DNA of 64,000 nucleotides from Phytoseiulus persimilis (Eukaryota > Arthropoda > Arachnida > Mesostigmata > Phytoseiidae). Below are positions 34,173 through 47,273 of this stretch, one piece after another (within the stretch, counting starts at the first letter, position 1; every line of letters starts with the position of its first letter). The stretch is from the NCBI GenBank assembly GCA_037576195.1, contig CM075103.1:29162723-29226722 (forward strand), given 5' to 3'. The notes beneath the pieces are model-generated. The model made no database searches and was not told where the DNA came from. It was given only the letters and a program-made list of their open reading frames with translations. The position numbers and the translations under genes were made by a program.

Positions 34173-35651
34173 TCAACTGCTCCCCGCGACCCTTGGAACC
34201 AATTTGAGTATTAGCGGCTCCACCGTGATATCGTTCGCTCGCAGACCAGGTTTGATTTTGAGAGGCAACGCCGGCGTTCGTGCCGTCTTTTCGAATCTGA
34301 ATCGCAACAGAAGCTGCGCGAGAAGAACCTGCATGTTCATCAACGCGAGCCGCTTCCCCACACAATTTTTCGGGCCCTGCCCAAACATCATGAAGGCGGT
34401 GAGCTCGCTCGGTGGTCCTTCTTGATTCTTGAGGAACCTCTCGGGTTTGAACTTCTCAGGCTCCGGGAAATATTCGGGATTATAGTGCATGTGGCAGAAA
34501 CCGGCTTCGACCACCATGCCCTTGTGGATTTCTTGACCCGCAACAACCGTGTCATTTGTGCAAACCCGATCGATCTGTCCTCCCATGGGCACAAGTCTCA
34601 AAGATTCAAGGAAGCAAGATTCCACGAACTTCATCTTTTGAAGATCGTTGTAATCGATGTCTGACTTGTCCCCAACGACAGACTTGATCTCTTCCAAGGC
34701 CCGCTCCTGAGCTTCGGGGAAGACGGTTAAGTAGTAGGTAGCCAGCTCCAGCGTCAACACTGTGTTATCGGTTCCGAGAAGGAACAAGAACGCTTGTGAG
34801 GCCAACATCTCATCGGTAAGGATTGTTTTAGGGTCGTCGCGTTGTGCGATCAGATGCAGATCGAGAATGTCGGCGGTCCCATTCTGGATGACTTCGTCGA
34901 GATTCTTCTTCTTGTCCTCGATGACGTGCTTGGTCAGTTTGGAGACGAAATTCACGACGTTTTTCGGCGGGAAATTAACGAATGGGATGTATCTGATGAG
35001 TTGTGGAGCGAGAAGGAAGAATAGAGATGCGGCTCCAGGTTTGAATATCTGGGTGGTGTTTTTGATAAAATCCGAGTCGGGGTTGTCGAGAGAGTTCACA
35101 TCCATGCCCAACGCTATGGCCGTTGTCGAATCGATCGCGTACGCTTTCAGATACTGGTGCAGTGTCATCTCCCGATTGGCCAGCGAATCCAGTTTGTTCA
35201 TCACTCGTTTGGAGATGAGGTCGAGCTTCAAGATCATGCCTCGCATCTTCGAGGTGGTGAAGGTGAAACCCATGATCGTCCGAACGGCCTTCCAAAGATC
35301 GTACGGGAGTTGAACGAGCGTGTTGTCCCACAGAGGTTCGCCACTCGAGAACTCGAAGGATCGGCTGAAGAAATTGTCGAACTGTTTGATGAAAACGTCC
35401 TTGACGTGCTCGACGTCAGTCACGACCAACGCTGGTCGGATTCCTCGATAAGAACCATACATCGGACCGTACCGGTCGCAAGCTTCGCGTTGGACTTCTG
35501 CGATCGGTCGTCGATGAATTTCCCACAGCAATCGGTACAAATAGCGCCAGTAGGGCTCATAAGGAATTCCTCTGCTCTTCCAAAACTGGCTGATTTGGGA
35601 CAATTTCACGATAATCAGGGCCACGAGCACTCCGAGGAAAACGAACCACAT
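34173..35651 (-). CDS. Cytochrome P450, CYP3-clan type (P450-A3)
   Basis: Complete 492-residue P450 whose protein is identical to A1 and A2. It lies in U3 with the same flanks as A2. No disabling change is present. The base sequence is so close to A2 that the two are practically indistinguishable by short reads. Confidence 0.95.
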   Translation of the reverse strand: MWFVFLGVLVALIIVKLSQISQFWKSRGIPYEPYWRYLYRLLWEIHRRPIAEVQREACDRYGPMYGSYRGIRPALVVTDVEHVKDVFIKQFDNFFSRSFEFSSGEPLWDNTLVQLPYDLWKAVRTIMGFTFTTSKMRGMILKLDLISKRVMNKLDSLANREMTLHQYLKAYAIDSTTAIALGMDVNSLDNPDSDFIKNTTQIFKPGAASLFFLLAPQLIRYIPFVNFPPKNVVNFVSKLTKHVIEDKKKNLDEVIQNGTADILDLHLIAQRDDPKTILTDEMLASQAFLFLLGTDNTVLTLELATYYLTVFPEAQERALEEIKSVVGDKSDIDYNDLQKMKFVESCFLESLRLVPMGGQIDRVCTNDTVVAGQEIHKGMVVEAGFCHMHYNPEYFPEPEKFKPERFLKNQEGPPSELTAFMMFGQGPKNCVGKRLALMNMQVLLAQLLLRFRFEKTARTPALPLKIKPGLRANDITVEPLILKLVPRVAGSS

Positions 35652-36539
35652 CTTGTTTCTTTTCGCGAGAGTCTGTTAACAGAAGAAGTTTCCTCTCCAA
35701 CAGAGTAGCAGCGACTCGCATTCGTCAGCGCGCTACGGATCGTCGCTGAATGACTCTCGGAGAGGGAAACACGATCGTCCTTGAAATGGCGCCGGGAGAA
35801 AGCATTTCAGACCCTGACAACAATGAAAGTTTGAGAAGCTCGTGTGATGCGTTAACTTGGCTCGGATATCCCCTCATTCGGTTTCATGCGATCCACCATA
35901 CCGAACTAGGGCGAGTTCGGAGATCCAACGTGTCGGGGAAATACTTCCTGTGGTGACCTTCGACTGGAATCATCGAGCGAAGCTCGCCTCTCACCGAACA
36001 AGACCATAGCGAACGACTCCCACGCATGCTGAACAAGTATTCTGTCAGCGATGACTCGCACTGAATCGTATGGACTGCGATTCGACTCGGGGAGGTTGGA
36101 AAAGTCCTCCGAAAGTTCCAATATGTCCCGAGACGACAGGAACGATATCAGCTTGATGTCATCCTCTTCGAAATTCACGATGGATGGGGCATCCGTGAGA
36201 TTGAAACGACTCACGGGCGAAATGCTCTTCAAAAATTCGCGATTTCTCGACCGACGACGCTTGTTCACAGAGGACAGGGCGATGAGTCGTCGATAACAAT
36301 ATTTGAACGAGGCTCGAGGGCGCCGCTAACTGGTGAGTTGCAGTCAATTGAGAGCCGACCCGCGTCAACGTTGGTGGATGAGACTCAAACGCATTGACAC
36401 TGGCGGCATTCATCTCGGCTCACCGTATTTTTCCGTGGTGAGGCAACGCAATGGAGTCACATCCAGAAGATTTTTGAGCGATTCTACTGCTCAAGTTCAA
36501 ACTTGAAGATACAGCGGCACTCCTGTCTGAAGAGTCAAG

Positions 36540-37479
36540 TACGGCAATCTGGTCGGCTTGATCAAGACAGTTGGAAGATGTTTCCGAAAATTTCGCGTGG
36601 GAGACATCAAAGATGCTCCAAGGTCTGGCAGACCTAACGAGATAGACGGCGATGCCGTAATGAGAGCATTGGGAAAGAGTCCTGAGCCGAGTAGTGTTTC
36701 GATATCGGAGAGGCTGGGTGTCTATGACCATGCGATCCGGAATCCCTTGCATGGGATGGGGAGAGTTTATGAGCTCGGCCAATGGATACCTCATCTCCTA
36801 ACGTTTTGTCAGAACGAAATGCGTGCGGCGTTGTGCAGTTTCCTGGTGCAACGAAACTCCCCTGGAAGTTTCCTCGACCGGACCGTTACTGGTGATGAGA
36901 AGTTGGTCCCATACGACAACGTTTCCCACTGGTCGCTACTGGTTTCCTCGAGGAACACCGACCCCCGGGCACACCAAGCAAAATACAATGAAAAAGAGAG
37001 CTCCCCTGTGTGTCCGGTGGGATAACAAAGGAATCGTACATCATGAATTCTCGAAACCCGGCGAATTAGTTGCTCCTGGAGTCTACTCTGCGCAGGTGGA
37101 GCGGGTGTATGAAGCCTTGCTCAGGTAGCAACTCAGCCTCATGACGAGGCGGGGAGTCATCCTTCAACATGACAGAGCGAGGCCCCACATTGCAAACACC
37201 ACTCACAACACCTTCACACGATCGAAATTCGAGGTTCTGCCGCACCCACCTTGCTCTGTGGACCTCGCCCCGTCCGATTATCATTGCCTCCCCAATTTGC
37301 AAGACTATCTTGGTGGCAGAATTCTCAGCTCCGGAGAGCCCATGAAAAACGCTGTTGTATTCTTCCTCAAAGAAAACATAGTCAAGTTCTACCGGAAAGG
37401 TATCGCTGATTTGGTGGATTGGTGTTGTAAGTGTCTGGCTGTCGAGGGAGATTACTTCGATCGGAATCGGTCTTGGTGA
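36540..37479 (+). pseudogene. Mariner transposase relic, copy 3
   Basis: Same relic in U3 with the same two lesions. D,D34D residues remain readable in the third segment (37,141-37,479). Confidence 0.92.
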
Positions 37480-39072
37480 TGAAAAAATGTGATAATTTTA
37501 ATTTTCGGAAAAAAAACGGGCAATATTTATTTCCATCTCTGATATCACGGAAACCCACTATGAGACGAGATTTCCTGGTGGAGGAACGGCGGGCGTGCTC
37601 TTCAGTCGAACAATTAGCAGTGTGTTAGTTATGGCGAATGTTCGATCAACAGGATGGATAATGCCTTCAGCGTTGGCATTCTCTTAACATCAGCTCTTGA
37701 CCACCGTTCATTTTTCACAGGCACACCCGATTATTAGGACCTTTATCTGACTTTTTCTTGTACTCAAACTGCATTGGTGATGAAGCGATACGATCCCAGT
37801 TCTCTCAGAGAGTCTGAGAGTCCTAGAATCCTCATGGAAAGGCACAGAATCCCTCTCATTTCGATTTCACTCCGATTACTCTGAAACTGCCGGAGGCGTA
37901 ACTTTCCAGGCGCTCGAAGGATTCCGAAAAACTCCATAAACTCTGTTTTCCACTCCGTTGCGAGCCGACGCCGACGTATCGAGTGTCCGGCAGAACAGCC
38001 TCGGCTGTGAGTTCTTCTCGAGGCGCGTCTCAGTTTTAAACCGAGCCGATTGACGTGGGAGCCTTCTCCCACAATTTCATCAAGTCGGGATATGGAAGTT
38101 GACACGATGGATTCGGATATAATAGGCACGTGGACGCTGAGCCCACAGCTTCCACGCCGTCTCAAGTCCCTTGCTGGCGGGAAGTAGGGGAAAATCGGTG
38201 AAAACGGAGCGATCGCGGGCCTGCGGGCGAGATGCGAAGCAGAGATCCGATATCATGAGTAGGCTACCAGTTTCGTGAAAGGATGTGAGCCAACTCCTCT
38301 TGAACTCGGGCCCTATAAGTCTCTCTGATGTCCGTCAGAATGGCTCTCCCGATGCTCGAGTATGCGGCGACACACCGAAACTTCGAAGGATATCAGCGCC
38401 GTGAATTTACGGTCAGCCCGTAATAATTTGGAGAACTTCGATGGTAGTCTCCCGTAGCCGCTCCAAACCTAAGAGTGTCGCTCTGTAGATCGAACCATGG
38501 AAACGCGGAACTCCAGTTCCGGTTTTTTTTTCAAGACAAGTTTCCGAATCTCGCATGCCGGGTTCGTCCAATGCGAGTCGCGCTCGAAATCGTCGGCTCA
38601 ACTCGGTCTGGGGACAACCGCCCACGGCCCCCGAGAAGTTTTCCGTCGAGAAGTTCGCATCTCAGAGGGGAACGTGTCTTGGATGACTCTCTTGCGCTTC
38701 AGAAATGCGAAGGATACACTCGGTACCGACCTCGTCAGTTGTCCAGCTTCTGACATTTCGAACCCAACTTCCTCATTCTCAATTGGAAGTTCGGATTCCT
38801 CTAGGATGAGAGGAACTGAGGAAGACAGGTTATGGCCCCGGGGAACATTTACCCATCCCCTCCCCAACTCTGCGATACCTGATCTCCATCCACGAGAGGT
38901 TTGCTTTCTGTAGATTTGATCTGCTGTTGGGGACATCGGGGGATTTGGGATGATATTCCTGGAATATCAAGTTTTGTGCATGGTGGATGGATCATATGTG
39001 TTGAAGTTTCAGGTGCCCTGCGTGACAGCTGGAAATGAAGAGCAGAACGTTCGGGAATTTGACTCACTCGAT

Positions 39073-39926
39073 CATCCGAGAGTCTCAGCGGTTCTCGGGA
39101 CGAATCACAAACCGATGGGTTCCGCCGCGATATTGCTCCACTGGAGCCCAGGCTTGCGTTTCATCGGCATGTTCGGCGTATTTCCAGTTGCCTCCACTTT
39201 GAACCTCAGCAGGAGGTTCGCCAGCATCACCTGCATGTTCAACACCGCGAGGCACTTGCCCACACAGTTCTTCAATACTTGTTCGAATATCCTTCAGGAA
39301 ACTTCCGGGCTTTTACTCTCCAGGTTCCGGGAAATACTCGGGTTCTGCTGCATGTGAGAGAAGTTTACCCCCACCCTGCTCTTGGGAATGTCTTGACCCG
39401 CGACAACTGTCTCCGAGCGGCAAACACCATCAATGAATCCAGCCATGAGCGCGAGTCGGAGGGTTTCGAGGACGGAAGGCCCAAGGAACTTCATTCGCTG
39501 CAGATGTTTGTAATCCAACGTAGCTCTGTCCTCTACAAGCGATACGATTTCCTTCTGAGTTAGCTCTCGAGCTTCCGGACACAGGGTCAAGAACAAGATG
39601 GTCGAGTCCAGAGTCATAGTTCTGTTGTCGGAGCCGAGAATCAACGGAGAAGTCTGCGAGGCCAACATTTCACCCGTCAGAATAGAATTCGGATCATCAC
39701 GCTGCGCTGTCAGATACAGATCGAGGATATCGGCCGTTCGGTTCTTCATAACCTCGTCCAGGTTTTCGCGCTTGACTCTCAGCTGTTGCCGTGTCAGTTT
39801 GGTGAAAAGCTTCACCAATCTCTTGCGTGGGAAATGGATGAAAGGTATGTATCGAACGATCCTCAGGGCGATCAGAAACAAGAACGCTGTAGGGGCGGGT
39901 TTGATGAAGTCCGATATGCATTTGAC
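39073..39926 (-). pseudogene. 5'-truncated P450-B pseudogene psiB3
   Basis: Identical in structure to psiB1 and psiB2. It marks the U3/U4 junction. The next P450-B to the right, at 50,341, is intact. Confidence 0.9.
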
Positions 39927-42448
39927 GCGGAGCGCGTCAACTCGGCCCCAGCTCCAATCAGGCCCCGGGAGCCGAATTATTACGAATCGAATGATCTGAT
40001 CGAGCGGAGCGAGTTCATCTGGTCTCTCGTTTTGTACCATAAACGTGACAGATCAGCAGACGGGTTGGACCTCGTGGTTTCCTGATGTCATTGTCAATTG
40101 CATACACTGGCTTCACGGATTGGGTACTTGTCGTTGCATGGTCGACTTCGACGAAGCTTGTCTACGCGTGCTCCAAGTTCAAGTTCGGGGGACTTCCTTG
40201 GGCATGATACGTGAAATCGCAGTATCGATGGAAGAAGGAGATCAATCTAAGCTCCTAGTTTCCATCGACTTCCTTCGCTGATAATTATTCAAGGTTGATG
40301 CCAGTTGATCAATATTTTGAAAACAAAGAACGACACGGCTGCGAGATTCCTATGCGGATTTCACGAAATCTACCACCGATCAAAACCAAGTTTTGTTCTA
40401 TTTCACCACTATGAATAACTCATTCGTCGAGGACTGCCTCTGGGGGAATAGTGTAATGACGATGCAGGCCTCAGTTGGGCGCAAATACCTTTTATTTGTC
40501 CTCCATGATGAAGGAGGCTCATGTCAGTAGCTTACCGACCTTCGGCGATGCCCGGGGCGAACCTCCGGTCTGGTGCACCATGCGGGCTCGCGCGGAACTT
40601 CGATCTATGATGTAACAACATAATACCAATGTAATTCATATTCATGTGTAGGGATGTGATGAAGACACAATATGCAAGGGAGACCTCGGCATCTGATTAT
40701 TCTTACACTCATTAGTCGACTTCAAGATTGAGCGATCGTGGAAAAACCGTCGGTGCGATCATATTCGTGGGTGATTCAGGAGAAGTTCTCTGGGAATCGC
40801 GCCAGGAATTCAATGAGAAATTCGGTTGCGGAGGCTTCCACGCTCTATACTATGAAACCGCGAGAGCTTGATATGACATCCATTGCGTTGAATTTCTGTA
40901 GCTTCCCGAAGCGACCAGGTTGACTGTTCAACCCAACTGCGTTCTGACGGAACTCCTAGCGGGGTAGGGAGAAATCGAACCGAAAATTTCTAGCGGGCTC
41001 AGCGGTGCGAGAGTTTCGAGACGATATCTTCAATGTTGTGTTCGGAAGATCATGATTCGGTACGCGCATGCGCCCTGCTATTCTGAAACCAGAGGTTTGC
41101 GAAGAATAGAAATGTCTCTCGCGCTTCCCCTCCCTGATTCACCAGGAGATGATTGAAGTTATTTGACAGCGCGGACGTCCTTCCGACCGCTCATATTGTG
41201 AGTGATCAGATGGATTATCTCACAGAGTGTGTGAGCGCGTTTCTCCCACAGTCAGTGCCATCTTGATGCTCCTGCAGCCTTGATGCCCCCAGCGACCTGA
41301 TGCCCGGGGCGGAGCGCCCCCGCCTCGCTACGCTACTGTATAGGGGTCGAGGCTGAGTGAATATCGCAGAATTCGAGCTCCAGAGAGCCGGAAATGTTTT
41401 TTTTTTCCTTCCTATCAGTGTTTTTCTCGCTGGAAAGCGTTCCAATCACAAAACTGATGCTTCATCCGCGATCCACATGCCTCAGATGCTAAGCAAGAAC
41501 CCACCCCTTCAAAGTCGAAGCAACTGGGGATGGGAAATCGGGGACACAGTGGACCTGACGGGACGAAAAATTGACAGCGACAATCTCAGCGGGTGGGCGA
41601 CGATGCTCGTATTCCGATCGGGGCTCAGCAGTTCACACAAGAACAGTATTATGAGTTATTTCTTAACTTATATTTCGGAATCTAGTCGAGAGATTATCGT
41701 GTTCCCAGTTCGAAAAGAGAGATCTCTGATTCGATAGAATCGGATCCAGAGGTTTGGTTGTTCGGACCTCCAGGTTCGTTTTGACCGACATCGGAAATAT
41801 GACGCGAAAAACGGACTTCTCAGAAACTGGGCTGGATCTCGCATCCCAGTACGGCTCGATGACAGAGGAATATTTCCTTTAACTCCCCATGCCATGAAGT
41901 GCGTATTTCTTCCGATCCTTCTCGTTGCAGCCTCGTTTATACTGAATACTGTTGGCCCATCCTGGCCCCATGATTCGACAGTACCCTGAGAGGTATAGGC
42001 AGCCAACGTTGGAAGAGATCTCCTCGAGCTTGTATATGAATCGACGGTGAAGAACACACCGCGAAGGAATGAAAATAATGCCTGCTAATCCGTGCGGGTA
42101 CTATTAAATGATGCTGTTGAAGCACTATTGACTGAAGAGCTCGAGAATTTTTGTATCTCAGTACACCACCCCTTGGTCCGTTCTCATGAGGACTCAGGCC
42201 GAAGGAAATCGCGTTTAATACATGGGAATGAAATCGTTCTCAACTTTATTGACAATACGGTGATCCTTCTGATCTTTAGGTTAAACGCACGTCTCTACCT
42301 AGGCTGAACAACCTAATATTCTACGCCAAGGACTGAAGGAATCGCCAAGCGAGGAGGAGCAAGAGTCGGCCATCGGTTCCCCTCCCGAGAACTAGACTGG
42401 ACAAGCTCCTGGTGATGTCAAGAGGGACGGGTGCAGCGGTCGGGTGTT

Positions 42449-43084
42449 TCACCCGGAGTAATACCCTTCTTCGATGTCCTCCTCTTCATCGACTCCTTCG
42501 TCCTCGTCGAACATGGGAGCATCGTCAATCTCAAAGATGGGAGCACCCTGTTCGTCAAAGATGGGAGCCTCGTCTTCCTCAAACATGGGGGCGACGTCTT
42601 CGTCAAACACGGGAGCTTTGTCTTCGTCGTCCGCGTCGTTCGGATCGGGGTCGAAGTGAACCTCCTCGAGATTCGTCAGCGTCCGCATAACGACCCGAAC
42701 GTCCTCTTCCGTGAGTTTTGTGTTCCTCACATCCAGGCTCCTGAGTTCGGAGCACTTCAGGATGAGATCCATCATCCACTGAGGAGGCGTCGAGCACCCC
42801 GAGAGGTTCAAAGCGCGGAGGTTAGTCGGGTGCATCCCGACGAACATGAACATGTTCAAACTTAAGTTTGAACTGCGCAGCTCTGTCGTGAATCTGAGCG
42901 CGAGGCGCTCAAGCCTTCTGTTCGCGAGTCCCACAGCGACCCGCGTCTCGTCGTCGCTGTGCTCGAGGATTTTCTCGATCTCCTCGTCCTCAAGGTTCAT
43001 CAGCTGCCCGGGGTTGGAAGCAACGTCCGGGAAGGCGAGCTGGTACAGCACGCGGCGGTCGGCGACATCGATCTCGTTTGCCAT
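42449..43084 (-). CDS. F-box/LRR-like protein with acidic C-terminal repeats, copy 4
   Basis: Protein identical to copies 2 and 3. It lies in the left, homogenised part of U4, about 4.2 kb 3' of P450-A4 on the same strand. The frame remains open upstream to 43,330. Confidence 0.65.
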   Translation of the reverse strand: MANEIDVADRRVLYQLAFPDVASNPGQLMNLEDEEIEKILEHSDDETRVAVGLANRRLERLALRFTTELRSSNLSLNMFMFVGMHPTNLRALNLSGCSTPPQWMMDLILKCSELRSLDVRNTKLTEEDVRVVMRTLTNLEEVHFDPDPNDADDEDKAPVFDEDVAPMFEEDEAPIFDEQGAPIFEIDDAPMFDEDEGVDEEEDIEEGYYSG

Positions 43085-44600
43085 TTCGATAATAGCAGAG
43101 GAGCTTCCACTGGGAACTTCTCGAAGAAACTTGTGATTCGTTTCGAAGAGTTCAGTTGTCTGAAAAGACTGTGAGTCTGAGCAGCCTCCAACCGGGGTTT
43201 TAAGCACAGACTCTCTCCTCATTGAGTCGGAGAGTGTGAGGGGGTCGGAGGGGTTCACCCAAGATCGGTCGACACGGCGAAGTCGTTCTTGGCGGGGGCA
43301 GATTCTGGATCTTCTTTGGTCCCACCACAACGAGACGATAACACCGAAATATTAGGGGTTCCACCCCAGTGATGAAGCGGTTCATGGGGTGAAGCTCCCA
43401 TCTGTTACGAATCCAAACGGGGCTCCAAATAATTTCTGGATTCTGTTACTTCCGGATACCCCTCGTACGAGCCTCCCGAGAGCTGACCAGCAAGAACAGA
43501 GCTACCGCTGAGAAGCGCATTCCGAGTGATTTACGCGAATCCACATCGATCAAAGTTCGAATTCCTCGCTCTTCGCCGCAGTCCAACAGGTTCAACGCAA
43601 GAACGGTCGAATCCTGGGCTCACTTTACAGAAGTTTCTCAAGGTCCTCGAATGCCCTTGCTCGGAGAATCCACAACCGCACTGAACAGCTCTCAACAGGC
43701 GATTCATTGGCCCCGCGATCGACTCGTGATTCTGATTCAACTTCGAACGAAAACCAGCGAAGCTCGACAATAAGACCTATTTCCCGGTACAACAGAAAAT
43801 CAATTCGGGAGAATGAATGGAAGACTTGCTATTTGTCCATAGTCTGCAGAACTTCTCAAGAACCAGCACCAGGAGCACCAAGAGACAAGGGATACCTGCA
43901 AATTTTACTGTGTTGTTCCCGATTGTGAGGTTATTGTGGGGTTCTAGAGTTCTGGTCCTATAGCGTCAGCGAATGCAACACAAATACGAGCATGATCATG
44001 AGCGCGTACCGTAAGGCCTCATCGAATAGCAAGTTATTCGAATATTTCTTCAGAGGAGAGGTCGCCGATGGGTGTAACTTGTCGTGTAAGCTCAACTCGA
44101 GACCCGGTTCGCACTCCCAAAGATCCATGGAAATACATGATTCGTGATAGAAATTTCCCAGATATCCACAAGCACCTTTGAGGAAATATTTGAGCGACAG
44201 CATCAGAGAGATTCAAGTTCACACACACAGTGGAGCCGCGTGAGATCCCCGTGATCTCGTGTCTCCTGGTACTCCCGGGACTGGTTTTTGAGGAGTAATG
44301 CAAAGTTTGGAGAGATAGGAAGTCTTCCATGTATTTTCTTGGATCGATTTTACTTCATAACGGAAATACTATTTCCCGCTACGCGTTATAACGGAGAAGA
44401 GGTCTGCCGACGACGTACGAAGCCTATCCTGGCCCAGCGGCGCTCCTCAGGAGCTCGTTCCTCTCGTATGGGAACTCGGCCTGCGAGCATCGAATGATGA
44501 ATCCAAAGGCGGATCTTCTCCATGCTCGAGAAATTCCTCGTATATCAACGCCGCAATCCACGGAAGTCTCAATGCACGAACTAATCAGCCAGTGAACTCA

Positions 44601-44944
44601 GGGAGCACCGGGTGCCCGTCAACTGGGCTTCGCCGTCAACCGGGCCATGGCGTCAACTGGGCTTCGCCGTCAACCGGGCCATGGCGTCAACTGGGCTTCG
44701 CCGTCAACCGGACCACGGGGTCAACAGGGGCCTTAACCTGATCTCACCGGATTCCCCCGCACGATTTCGAGTGCGCTGGCTGTCGCTCCGCTCGCTCGCC
44801 CGAGCCCTAACCTAACCTCACCCAATCTCCCAATCCGCTTCAAGTCCGCTGCCTGCCGGTCCGCTCGGAAGTCGACGGCGAGGCCCAGTTGACGCCGGGG
44901 CCCGGTTGACGCCGCGGCTCAGCTGACGCGCTCCCGGGAGCACC
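44601..44944. mobile_element. Foldback-type non-autonomous element, copy 4
   Basis: Same element in U4, with 9-bp repeats at 44,601-44,609 and 44,936-44,944. It has the same length and monomer order as copy 2. Confidence 0.7.
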
Positions 44945-47273
44945 AGATTCGTGGTTCAAAAGAGCTGGATTGGGAACCAGGCTCTATAACTAGTCTGGGA
45001 ACAGATCTCCCTGGGTCGCCCGGCGAGGATGGTGCGTCATCTCAGACAAGGAGAAGTGATTCCCGTCGATCTGGCTCGAACGGTTCTCTGAAATTAGCTC
45101 CACCGCGTTTAAGGGACCGGTATGCATACGGACAAAGCTGTAACTGCGACGTACGGCTCCACATTCTGCCTCAGAAGAAGTTCTGGGCTGATCATCATCC
45201 TTCGACGCAATCACCGGCCGGACGCTACGTCGCGGTCGAGTCGAGTTCTGCGTTTCGTGGTGAGGTGAGGCGGGTCGCTTTGCTTTGCTCGCAGTCAGCA
45301 CTTCGTGGAAACACGAAAGCAACAGCAGAGGCTCGCTGACTCCTGATATTAGGAGAATTCACGAAGTCCATGCAGTTCCATCATGAGTCTGTCTTCACCG
45401 CTGGGGAGCCTTGGCGACCTCTTTGCTCCGTTATGGAAGTCGGTAACTTGAGCCTTACGAAATTGAAATATATTGTTCTCACGTCCTTCTTAGTCCATCC
45501 GTCGGGTTTCGCTCCGAGAATCAAGGCGGATGATTACCCGACAAATTGCCGAGGGGCGGCTGGTTCCGAAGCAACTTGGATGGGAGTTGTGAATTGGCTC
45601 AACCTGCGAATTCATCAACAAGCCGACCTCCGGCTGACTGTAGTGGGCCGCGCTTCGCGGGGTTGGACTGCAGCTTCTGGCACGGAGAAGAATCGACCTC
45701 AGAACCACCTCCACAGACCCCAAAAAGTATGGTCGATGGACAACTGAATCACCTCTATGGACTCCAATGAGTCTGGTCAGATTGCTCCCGGGATAAGCTT
45801 ATCAAGCTCCGGAAAGTATTCCGTCAGATCGATCCCGGAATCACCTCCCTAAACCCGAAAAGTATGTTCAGATCGCTTCCGAATCCTCGCGTTCGAAATA
45901 TCAATTGAACTTCAGATGCGAGACGTTTCAGGGCACGATTCTCCTAGCCCAGAGGTCGTCAAACTGTGTGTCGCGACACACCAGGGTGCCGAGGGTGTCA
46001 CGGGGTGTCGCGAGGTGTCACGGGTAGCTGCGAGGTGTCACGGGGTGCTGCGGGGGCAGAGACTGTTGAGAGGTGACTCCGGTTGACCTCAGGACCGTTC
46101 CAACTCAATCCGGCACGCTCTTACGAGGCAGAAGCTTTGACCGCCGACAACAATGCCTACTGGAGTTTGTCGAAGAAACATCGAATATCGTCCGTCTGGC
46201 AATTAGGTCGCGCCATTGAGGACCTGTTAGCACAAAGAACTACTATGTTTTCATCGAATACGTGCCGAACATGCATTAATTTGACGGCATTCCAACATAC
46301 TGGTGTGATAGTTTTAATAGGGCACAGACAGTGAGCTACTGTTCGAAATTCGCCATACCATCTGTACTGATTCAGAAGACGATGGAACCAACACTTGCGA
46401 AACGAGAATGAACGAAAGCAGTTGAGAGCACCGATCGTTTGTTTTGCTCGAGGTCGATTTCTACGCCTCGGCTCCCAAGGGCAGTTTTTCAGTTTTCCAA
46501 CCCGGACTGTCCAAACTTTTTTTCCGATCGATCTATCGCATTGTGTTCGCACCGAAGGGGGACATAATGTGGCAGGAACCAGGAAGTGGTCAACCTTTGG
46601 TTTTGGGTCAGAAACATTCACTTTGAAGTTGGTCATTTTGAAGGTATTCAAACTCGTCGTGGAAACTTTCTGAAGGATGCATCAGAGAGGTGGATCCGCG
46701 AGTTTTCCAAAATTCACCTCATGAGCTCTGTTTCATGCGGTTAGTCTCCAAATAACATAGATATGGGCTCCGAACCGAGACGGCATATGGCCCGCCGATT
46801 GGACATAGATAGTTCTTTTTGGAAGAGGAACCCGACCCAATAGATTCCGTTCGAATCCCCGACCAAAGGCCAAGAGTGCCGAGACTCTTCAGAACGAAAT
46901 TTGTCTCCTCGGACAAGAATCGCGGAGACCTTCCGAGGCACGGTATGCCTCTGGTCAACGATGACTGAAAACTCCTGGAAATGGTTAATATCTCGCCATG
47001 TTATCAAAACAGCTCGTCTCTCGGTGTCTTCGCAAAGGAGAACCAGGAGAAGCGGATTTCCTGCATATGTATTTGCTTCTACTCGTGCGTAGAACAACCG
47101 GAGTCCAGTGGTATTAATCGAATCCGCGAAACAACCCCTGGAATCAGCTAGCCCGGTGGGAACGCACAACCATTATCAGCTCCGTCGCTGCCAGAGCGGT
47201 CTTTCAGCACCTTCGCACGATCCTCAGAACTCGGTCCAGCCTCTATTATGATCATCCTAACCCCTTGATCGTT

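Larger units (their letters stand above)
26827..39926. repeat. Tandem array unit U3
   Basis: Complete 13,100-bp unit. The only differences from U2 that I noticed are a one-base loss in the minisatellite near 31,593 and one extra T in a T-run near 38,528. These cancel in length. Both lie in sequence where either replication slippage or residual sequencing error is plausible. Confidence 0.93.
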
